DNA from: Myxococcales bacterium
GTDB taxonomy: Bacteria > Myxococcota > Polyangia > Nannocystales > Nannocystaceae
Assembly (NCBI GenBank): GCA_016793465.1
Contig: JAEUJW010000021.1
Location: 1 to 53,599, forward strand
Direction of reading: 5' to 3'
Length of the DNA stretch: 53,599 nucleotides
The notes beneath the pieces were generated by a model. That model saw nothing but the letters and a program-made list of their open reading frames with translations. It was not told the DNA's origin and searched no databases. Of this stretch, positions 35,828 through 42,507 are shown in pieces. Made by a program: the position numbers and the translations under genes. Positions within the stretch are counted from its first letter, which is position 1; the number at the start of each line of letters is the position of its first letter.

Positions 35828-36817
35828 ATGCGCAACCTTTCTACGATCCTTAATCGAGGTGCTGTCCTGTTCGCCGGCGTGCTGGCCGGCGCGACCCTGA
35901 CCGGGTGCCCCGGGCCGAAGACGATCGGCGCCGAGACGGACACGAGCGACGAGCAGTGCATGGAGGGCGACATGAAGCCCGCGCCCGACGGCTGCAACAC
36001 GTGCACGTGCATCGACGGCGAGTGGGGCTGCACCGAGATCGCGTGCGGCGACGAGGCGCCGCAGCCGGTGTGCGAGGACGGCGAGGTGATGGACGCGCCC
36101 GACGGCTGCAACACCTGCTCGTGCTACCAGGGCCAGTGGGCGTGCACGCAGATCGGCTGCGACGCGACCGAGCCGCCGCCGCAGACGTCGGGGTCGACCG
36201 GCGAGACCGGCGGTCCGGTGTGCGGCGACGGGGTCGTCGAGGGCGACGAGCTGTGCGACGACGGCAACCAGATCGACGACGACGCCTGCCCGAACGACTG
36301 CGGCGGCGGCACGTCGATGACGACCGACGGCACGAGCACGGGCGGCGACACCGAGGGCGACACCGGGCCGGGCGGCGCGTGCGGCGACGGGGTGGTCGGC
36401 GGGCTCGAGGAGTGCGACGACGGCAACCTGGCCGACGGCGACGGGTGCTCGGCGAACTGCACGCTCGAGGGTATCGGCGAGGCGTGCGCGGACAAGCCGA
36501 TGGACCCGCTGGTGATCGAGGGCGCGGCGATCGACGGCGACACGCTGCTGGTCGACGTGTCGTACGGCGGCGGCTGCGAGGACCACGCGATCGACTACTG
36601 CTGGGACGAGCTGTTCGCCGAGTCGGACCCGGTGCAGACGTGGATCACGCTGTGGCACGACAGCAACGACGACCCGTGCGACGCGATCGTGATGGAGCAG
36701 CGGGTGCTCGACCTGACGCCGATGAAGCAGGCGTGGCAGGCGGCGTACCAGCAGCAGAGCGGCGAGATCGTCGTCCACCTCGCGGGCTGGGACCAGAGCC
36801 TCAATTACGCGTTCTGA
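35828..36817 (+). CDS. lipoprotein with two pacifastin-type inhibitor domains and two Cys-rich repeats
   Basis: 329 residues from the ATG at 35828 (MRNLSTILNRG), preferred to 35768, which adds no signal. Lipobox LTGC, Cys27. Residues 44-73 and 82-111 each fit the pacifastin light-chain pattern exactly: Cys-x11-CNTC-x-C-xx-G-xx(W)-x-CT-xxx-C. Residues about 132-159 and 189-216 are DUF4215-type units (CGDGVVEGDELCDDG, CGDGVVGGLEECDDG). The C-terminal 110 residues (ACADKPMDPLVIEG...AIDYCWDELF...) form a disulfide-containing domain that I do not recognise. Pacifastin domains are known as small serine protease inhibitors of arthropods; the predicted P1 positions here are Glu69 and Gln108. Surface protease inhibition is a plausible role, not shown. 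Confidence 0.85.
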   Translation: MRNLSTILNRGAVLFAGVLAGATLTGCPGPKTIGAETDTSDEQCMEGDMKPAPDGCNTCTCIDGEWGCTEIACGDEAPQPVCEDGEVMDAPDGCNTCSCYQGQWACTQIGCDATEPPPQTSGSTGETGGPVCGDGVVEGDELCDDGNQIDDDACPNDCGGGTSMTTDGTSTGGDTEGDTGPGGACGDGVVGGLEECDDGNLADGDGCSANCTLEGIGEACADKPMDPLVIEGAAIDGDTLLVDVSYGGGCEDHAIDYCWDELFAESDPVQTWITLWHDSNDDPCDAIVMEQRVLDLTPMKQAWQAAYQQQSGEIVVHLAGWDQSLNYAF

Positions 36818-36861
36818 CGGGTGTCGCGGGCCGGCGCCCGGTGGTAGGGTGCCGGCCCAGG

Positions 36862-37668
36862 ATGCAGCAGTTTCAAGGCAAGGTCGTGTGGATCACGGGG
36901 GCGAGCGCCGGCATCGGCCGGGAGCTCGCCCGCGAGTTCGCCAGGCGCGGGGCGGACGTGGCCGTGTCGGCGCGGCGGGTCGATCGCCTGGCCGAGGTCG
37001 TCGGCGAGATCGAGGCCGCGGGCCGGCGCGCGTTCGCGGTGGCCTGCGACGTGACGCAGGACGAGGCGGTGCGCGCGGCCGTCGACGAGGTGCTGCGGCG
37101 CTTCGGCAGGCTCGACGTCGCGGTCGCCAACGCCGGCTTCGGGGTCACGGGGCGGCTCGAGCACCTCGGCGACGCGGACCTGCGGCGGCAGTTCGACACC
37201 AACGTGTTCGGGGCGATGAGCGCGGCCCGCCACGCGCTGCCGGCGCTGCGGCAGACGCGGGGGCGGCTGGCGCTGGTCGGCAGCGTGGCGGGGTTCTTGG
37301 CCTCGCCGAAGGTGGGGGCCTACAACGCGTCGAAGTTCGCGGTGCGGGCGCTGGGGCTGACGCTGCAGCAGGAGCTGTACGGCACCGGGGTGAGCTGCAC
37401 GCTGCTGCACCCGGGGTTCGTGGCCTCGGAGATCGCCCAGGTCGACAACGCCGGGCAGTACGACGCGAGCCGGCGCGACACGCGGCCGCGCAAGCTGATG
37501 TGGCCGGCGGACCGGGCGGCGCGGGTGATGGTCTCGGCCGTGCACGCGCGCAAGCGGGAGTTCGTGTTCACCGGCCACGGGAGGTTCGGGGCGTTCCTCG
37601 GCAAGCACTTCCCGGGGCTGATCTATCTGCTGATGCGCGGGTCGGGCAAGCCGCGGCGCGAGGGCTGA
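36862..37668 (+). CDS. short-chain dehydrogenase/reductase (SDR)
   Basis: 268 residues from the ATG at 36862. Classical SDR signatures: TGASAGIG (12-19) for cofactor binding, Asp63 (ACDVT), NAG (90-92), Asn114, and the catalytic Ser141, Tyr154 and Lys158 (GSVAGF...YNASK). Arg38/Arg39 after the second strand favour NADP(H). The C-terminal region (EIAQVDNAGQYD...KREFVFTGHGRFGAFLGKHFPGLIYLLM) ends in a hydrophobic helix, as in membrane-associated SDRs of lipid metabolism (DltE/YqjQ-like). Substrate unknown. An imperfect hairpin (CCGGTC...GACCGG, 37676-37695) follows the stop. Confidence 0.92.
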   Translation: MQQFQGKVVWITGASAGIGRELAREFARRGADVAVSARRVDRLAEVVGEIEAAGRRAFAVACDVTQDEAVRAAVDEVLRRFGRLDVAVANAGFGVTGRLEHLGDADLRRQFDTNVFGAMSAARHALPALRQTRGRLALVGSVAGFLASPKVGAYNASKFAVRALGLTLQQELYGTGVSCTLLHPGFVASEIAQVDNAGQYDASRRDTRPRKLMWPADRAARVMVSAVHARKREFVFTGHGRFGAFLGKHFPGLIYLLMRGSGKPRREG

Positions 37669-37836
37669 CGCGGGTCCGGTCGAGAGCGGGACCGGTGGGG
37701 CGGCGGGGGCGGGTTCGTCGTCGCCGAGGCGGCGCGCGCCGCCGGCGAGCGACGAGGGCGACGCGCGCGCGAACGGGGCGATGGGTCGCGGGCGCGCGGC
37801 GGGTTCTGGCGCCGTCGTGCGGGCCGCGGCGAGGGG

Positions 37837-38889
37837 TCATGGCCGTCGGTCGCGGGCGGCGAGCACCGTGTCGGACCACAGGTGGCGGGCGCGGTCGGCC
37901 AGCCAGGTCGACTCCTCGACGAGGCCGAGGCGGTCGTGGACGTCGAGCAGGGCGAGGTCGCGGGCGCGGGGGTCGAGGTCGGTGACGAGGTGGAGCTTGC
38001 GCAGGCACAGCGGGCACAGGCGCAGCGGGGTGGCGTCGAGCTCGGCGAGGTCGGAGATGCCGTTCATGGCGCAGCGGAAGGCCTGGCAGTGGCCGAGGCC
38101 GAACAGGTGGCCGGCCTCGTGCACGGCCACGCGGAGGCCGCGGCGCAGCAGGGTCGGGGCGGGGTCGGCGGGGGCCGGGCCGCCGTGCACGCTGGGGTCG
38201 AGGCGGGTGAAGCCGACCACGCCGAGGCGGTCGCGCAGGGTCGACCAGCCGAACGCGAACTGCTGCTCGGCGAACACGAACAGGTCGACGTTGACGAGCG
38301 AGAGCATGCCGTGGGCGTCGGCGGGCAGCAGGCGGGCGGTGAGGTCGAGCAGGGCGCGGGCGTCGTACTGCATGTGCCCGTCGACGACGCGGCTCGGCAC
38401 GTGGGCCAGCGGGAACTTGCGGGCGGGCAGGGTGACGACCGGGGTGGCGTAGAAGGCGGCGAGCAGGTCGGCGACGGCGGCGAGCTCGGGGGTGCGGACG
38501 ATGGCGACGAACTTGTGGTCGGCGACGACCTCGAGCGGGAACTCGCCGAGCGGGAGCAGGGCGATGCGCTCGCGCGGGGCGGCGCGGGCGTTGGGGCCGA
38601 AGGCGATGAAGTCGAGGACGGTCTGCGGAGGCTCGGGGCGGACGGTGCGCCAGCCGCCGCGGGCGGGCGGGGGCAGCAGCTCGAAGCCGTGCGCGTCGGC
38701 GAACGCGGGGCGCAGCTCGGGGGCGCAGTCGTCGAGCGGGCCGAGGCCGGCCTTCCAGGGGGCGGGCGAGCGGACCTGCAGGGGCGAGGGCTCGAGGCGC
38801 AGCGGGCCGCGGCCGTGGTCGGGCTCGCTGGCGCAGGCGAGGGACAGGCAGGGCAGACCGGCGAGCAGCCGTCGGCGCGAGAGCGGCAT
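37837..38889 (-). CDS. archaemetzincin family zinc metalloprotease, lipoprotein or Tat-exported
   Basis: 350 residues from the ATG at 38889. N-terminus MPLSRRRLLAGLPCLSLAC has a twin-Arg type n-region and candidate lipobox Cys at 14 or 19. The full archaemetzincin signature is present: HEAGHLFGLGHC (257-268; ligands His257, His261, His267, catalytic Glu258), Cys273, Met275, then CPLC at 292-295 after a 16-residue spacer, completing the structural zinc site. Archaemetzincins of Archaea and animals are shorter and cytosolic; this one has an extra N-terminal domain and an export signal. Only distantly similar to the archaemetzincin at 11378-12118, which lacks the last CxxC. Confidence 0.9.
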   Translation of the reverse strand: MPLSRRRLLAGLPCLSLACASEPDHGRGPLRLEPSPLQVRSPAPWKAGLGPLDDCAPELRPAFADAHGFELLPPPARGGWRTVRPEPPQTVLDFIAFGPNARAAPRERIALLPLGEFPLEVVADHKFVAIVRTPELAAVADLLAAFYATPVVTLPARKFPLAHVPSRVVDGHMQYDARALLDLTARLLPADAHGMLSLVNVDLFVFAEQQFAFGWSTLRDRLGVVGFTRLDPSVHGGPAPADPAPTLLRRGLRVAVHEAGHLFGLGHCQAFRCAMNGISDLAELDATPLRLCPLCLRKLHLVTDLDPRARDLALLDVHDRLGLVEESTWLADRARHLWSDTVLAARDRRP

Positions 38890-39053
38890 GGCGGGCTGAC
38901 AACGGACGTCGGCGAGAAAAGTTGCGCGCGCGCGGAGGCCTGGCGGCCGCGGCGGTGCGAGGAGGTGGCGCCGGCGGTCGCGAGAGATTCTTGCGCGGCG
39001 GGCCGACGGCGGTTGCGCCGGGGCCCTCGGTTCGGCGATCCTCGGGCGTTGTC

Positions 39054-39060
39054 GGAGGTG
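39054..39060 (+). promoter_or_regulatory. ribosome binding site that fixes a TTG start
   Basis: GGAGGTG lies 4 bases before the TTG at 39065. No ATG or GTG in frame has such a site nearby, so the FIST gene very probably uses the rare TTG start. Confidence 0.75.
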
Positions 39061-39064
39061 CGCC

Positions 39065-40219
39065 TTGTTTCAGGCAGTCACGGTGTCGATCGTCAACCCG
39101 GATCCGTTTCGTGCCGGGGCGGACGCGGCCCAGGAGCTGCTCGACGAGCTCGGGCGAGCGCCGGACGTGGTCTTGATGTTCGCGTCGGCGGCGCTCGACC
39201 CGCGGGCGGTGGTCGACGGCTTCTATGACGTCATGCCCGCGGCGGTGCGGCTCGTGGGCTGCTCGAGCTTCGCGGAGATCAACGGCGAGGAGGCGCTGAC
39301 CCACTCGGTGACGGCGATGGGCATGCGCCTCGGGCCGCTCGAGGTGCGGGTGGTCCGCGGCGAGCCGGGGCCGGGGCGCGAGGTCGGCGCGGCCATGGCC
39401 GCCGAGCTGGCGAGCTTCGAGCCGTCGCTGCTCGTCGTGCTGCCGGACGTGTTCTCGCTGCGCATCGGCCAGCTGCTGCAGGGGCTGCAGGGCGGGCTCT
39501 GGCAGGGCTTCCCGATCGTCGGCGGGGCGCCGGCCGACATGGGCGAGGCGGTCCAGACCCACCAGTTCCTCGACCGCGCGGTGTTCACGGGCGGGGTCGT
39601 CGGGCTGGCGCTGAAGGGGCCGCTGCGGGTGGTGACGGCGGCCCACAGCGGCTACTCGCTGTTCGGCAACGAGCGCACGGTGACGAAGTCGGCCGGCGCG
39701 CGGGTGGTCGAGATCGACGGGCAGAACGCGGTCGGCATGTACCTCGAGTACCTCGGGCCGCGGGCGGGCGAGCTGCCGGGCGCGATGATCGAGCACCCGC
39801 TCGGCATCGTCGTCCGCGGCGAGCGCCACCGCGACGAGGCGGCGCTGCTGATCCGCATGGTCTACGGGGTCGACCAGGGCGGCGAGGGGCTGATCCTCGG
39901 CAACGAGATCGAGGAGGGCACGGTGATCCGCATGACCCGCGGGACCCGCGACGAGCTGCTGGCGGCCGCGCGCACGGCCTGCCGCCAGGTCGCCGAGCGG
40001 GCGCCGCGGCCGGCGGCGGCGTTCGTGTTCGACTGCATCTCGCGCAAGGTGGTGCTCGGCGCCCGCTACAAGGAGGAGATCGCCGGGGCGTTCGCCGGCG
40101 TGGCCGAGGACGTGCCGCGTGTCGGCTTCTACACGTTCGGCGAGGTCTCGCCGGTCGACGGCGTGGCGATGCACCACGAGTCGACGTTCACCGTGGCGTT
40201 CCTCGTGGTCGAGGGCTGA
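39065..40219 (+). CDS. FIST domain sensory protein
   Basis: 384 residues from a TTG at 39065. The N-terminal half (NPDPFRAGADAAQELLDELG, VVLMFASAALDP, VRLVGCSSFAEI, GFPIVGGAPADM) is FIST_N. The second half (ALKGPLRVVTAAHSGYSLFGNERTVTKSAGARVVEIDGQNAVGMYLEYL, and AFVFDCISRKVVLGARYKEEI...VGFYTFGEVSPV) is FIST_C. FIST proteins bind small ligands, possibly amino acids or NO-related signals through partners, and feed signal transduction. No TM or output domain, so it should act through its neighbour: the STAS protein gene begins 2 bp after its stop. Monofunctional FIST next to STAS suggests a two-part switch. Confidence 0.93.
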   Translation: MFQAVTVSIVNPDPFRAGADAAQELLDELGRAPDVVLMFASAALDPRAVVDGFYDVMPAAVRLVGCSSFAEINGEEALTHSVTAMGMRLGPLEVRVVRGEPGPGREVGAAMAAELASFEPSLLVVLPDVFSLRIGQLLQGLQGGLWQGFPIVGGAPADMGEAVQTHQFLDRAVFTGGVVGLALKGPLRVVTAAHSGYSLFGNERTVTKSAGARVVEIDGQNAVGMYLEYLGPRAGELPGAMIEHPLGIVVRGERHRDEAALLIRMVYGVDQGGEGLILGNEIEEGTVIRMTRGTRDELLAAARTACRQVAERAPRPAAAFVFDCISRKVVLGARYKEEIAGAFAGVAEDVPRVGFYTFGEVSPVDGVAMHHESTFTVAFLVVEG

Positions 40220-40221
40220 CG

Positions 40222-40935
40222 ATGCGCTGCGACGAGTGCGTGCTGATCGGCGAGGCGGGGCGCGAGCTGGCGCCGGACGAGCTGCAGCGCCGGCTGCAGC
40301 GCTGCGACGAGTGCCCGCACCTCGGCGAGGGATCAGCGGCGCGGGCGATCGCCGAGCGGCTGACGACGGCGCTGGCGCGGGCCAACCGGGCGCTGCGCCA
40401 GACGACCAGCAAGCTGCACCAGCGCGAGCGCGAGTGCGCCGCGCTCGGCGAGGCGCTGGCCGGGCACGAGGCGCGGCTCGAGCAGATGGAGAGCATCCAG
40501 CGGGCGGGGGCGCGGGCGGCCGACCGCGAGCTGGCGGCGCGGCTCGAGCAGATCGAGCAGGCCCACCGCGAGATCGCGACGCTGTCGACGCCGTGCATCC
40601 GCATCTGGGAGGGCGTGCTGGTGGTGCCGCTGATCGGCGCGTTCGACGACGTGCGCGCCGGGGCCCTGCGTGAGACGGTGCTGGCCGCGATCCCGGAGCA
40701 GCGGGCCCGCTGCGTGATCCTCGACCTGACCGGGGTGGCGGACGTCGACGGCGCGACGATCGGGCACCTGTTCACCGTGACGGCGGCGATCCGGCTGCTG
40801 GGGGCCCGGCTCGTGGTCGTCGGCGTGCACCCGCGGGTGGCCGCGCGGATCGTCGAGCTCGGGCTGCCGACGCCGGACTTCACGATCATGCGCGGGCTGC
40901 GGGACGCGGTGGCGGCGGTCGTGCGCGGAGGCTGA
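40222..40935 (+). CDS. RsbR-like STAS protein with CxxC pairs and coiled coil
   Basis: 237 residues. N-terminus has two CDEC motifs (Cys3/Cys6 and Cys28/Cys31), a possible zinc or redox site. A coiled coil of about 80 residues follows (ERLTTALARANRALRQ...RLEQIEQAHREIATLSTP). The C-terminal domain is an RsbR-type STAS domain: IRIWEGVLVVPLIGAFDD, CVILDLTGVADVDGATIGHLF, LGARLVVVGVHPRVAARIVELGLPTPDFTIMRGL. The first phospho-acceptor of RsbR (Asp-Thr/Ser) is Asp-Gly here, while a Thr equivalent to the second site is kept. Coupled to the FIST gene. Probably a stressosome-like signalling protein, with altered phosphorylation. Confidence 0.9.
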   Translation: MRCDECVLIGEAGRELAPDELQRRLQRCDECPHLGEGSAARAIAERLTTALARANRALRQTTSKLHQRERECAALGEALAGHEARLEQMESIQRAGARAADRELAARLEQIEQAHREIATLSTPCIRIWEGVLVVPLIGAFDDVRAGALRETVLAAIPEQRARCVILDLTGVADVDGATIGHLFTVTAAIRLLGARLVVVGVHPRVAARIVELGLPTPDFTIMRGLRDAVAAVVRGG

Positions 40936-41152
40936 GGCGGGCGGGCGCGCTCGCGGGTCGGCGGCGGGGTCCGGGGTGGAGCGAACGCTGCCGCTGTCGA
41001 GGGCCCGGAGGGCCCGGGGCAGATCGAACGCTGCCCGCTGTTCGTGCGCTCGCCCGAGGGACGACGATTGGCCCGGTCTCCGGGCGGCGGGGCCCGGCTC
41101 CGGCGAGCGCGGGGCGCTGGCGCCGGGGCGCGGGTGCCCGCACACTCGCGCG

Positions 41153-42214
41153 ATGGACTTCACGGAGCTCGCGGAGGCGTTCGCGGCCGAGGTCGTGCGG
41201 GACGAGGGCGCCAGGGCGCTGCCGCGGCGCTTCACCATCCGCCGGACGGATCGCCCCGACGTCGAGGTGGAGGCCGAGTACGCCGGGTCGCAGTGCGTGG
41301 CGGTCAACCTCTCGGTCGACCGCCCGGGCACGTGGGGGCTGCCGCCGATCACGCTGCGACGCGAGGGCAGGCTCGACCGCGGCGGCAAGGCGCTCGGCCT
41401 CAACCGCGAGGTCCAGATCGGCGAGGCGAGGTTCGACGCGGCGGTCTATATCGTCTCGGCGGCGCCCGACGTGACCATCCGCGAGGTGCTGGCCCCGGCC
41501 GAGGCGCGCGCGGCGGTGACGGCGATGCTGCAGGGGGCGCCGAGCGAGCTGGTGATCGGCCACGGCAAGATCGTGGCGCGCGTCGAGGGCGCGAGCCTCG
41601 AGGACCTGCCGGCGCTGCGCATGGTGGTCGACTACCTGGCGTTCCTGCAGGAGGCGGTGGCTGTCCCGAAGGACATCCCGGTGGTGGCCGCGCGGCCGCA
41701 GCGGCGGCTGGCCCGGCGGCTGGCCGGGCTCGCGGTGGTGTGGCTCGGCCTGTTCGCGGCGGCGCTGCTGCTCGACCCGCCGCCGATGCTGGCGTGGGAG
41801 CCGCTGCTGCTGGCGCTGGGCCTCGGCGGGCTGGTGTGCCTGGTGTGCCTCGGGCTGATCGTGGCGCTGCTGCGCGGCGGGGCGGAGTCGCTGCGCTGGA
41901 TCATGGTCTGCGCGGGGCTGTGCGTGCCGGTGGCGCCGGTCGCGGGCATGCGGGTGGCGCTGATCGCCAACGCGTGGCTCGACGAGGGGCCGGCGACCAC
42001 CACGGCGGTCACGGCGACCGCGTGCGAGCCCTACGTCGGCGGGGCGGCGCTCGAGCTCGAGGGGCTGGCGGCGGACGGCGGGCGCACGCGCCTGGATGTC
42101 CCGGAGGACAGGATCCGCGGCGAGCTCGCGGCGGGCCAGGCGACGGTGGTGCTGGTGACGCGGCCGGGGGCGTTCGGCTGGCCGTGGCTGGTCGAGGTCG
42201 CGGCCGGGCCGTGA
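41153..42214 (+). CDS. membrane protein of unknown function with three TM segments
   Basis: 353 residues from the ATG at 41153; the frame continues upstream but is Arg/Pro-rich there. Cytoplasmic N-terminal domain about 1-185 (MDFTELAEAFAAEVV..., RREGRLDRGGKALGLNREVQIGEARFDAAVYI, ALRMVVDYLAFLQEAV), followed by hydrophobic segments at about 195-210, 218-242 and 250-270, and a C-terminal domain of about 75 residues. The N-terminal part resembles a domain seen in other myxobacterial membrane proteins, but I cannot name it. Two TGTCC-N4-GGACA palindromes lie in the coding sequence (41662 and 42097), read in the frame x-V-P-x-D. Confidence 0.8.
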   Translation: MDFTELAEAFAAEVVRDEGARALPRRFTIRRTDRPDVEVEAEYAGSQCVAVNLSVDRPGTWGLPPITLRREGRLDRGGKALGLNREVQIGEARFDAAVYIVSAAPDVTIREVLAPAEARAAVTAMLQGAPSELVIGHGKIVARVEGASLEDLPALRMVVDYLAFLQEAVAVPKDIPVVAARPQRRLARRLAGLAVVWLGLFAAALLLDPPPMLAWEPLLLALGLGGLVCLVCLGLIVALLRGGAESLRWIMVCAGLCVPVAPVAGMRVALIANAWLDEGPATTTAVTATACEPYVGGAALELEGLAADGGRTRLDVPEDRIRGELAAGQATVVLVTRPGAFGWPWLVEVAAGP

Positions 42215-42507
42215 GGGCTCAGAGCAGGGCGAGCGGGGGATCGGCGGGCCGGGCCTGGCGTGCGCGACTCGTGGCGCGTGGCGGCTCGCTGCGTCGGCGG
42301 CCGCCCCGCCGTCGCCGGAGCGGGCGCCACGACACGCGACGAGCGGCGCCGTCGTCGCCGGCCCGGTCGAATTCACGCCGCGGCGCCCGATCGGCGCGCG
42401 TCGGCGCGGCGCGCCGTGGTTGACGCGGCGTCGGGCTTCTCCCACGCTCGCGAGTGTGGACGGCGATGGACGCCGTTTGTGGACGAGCGACGGGGATGGG
42501 GTTGGAC

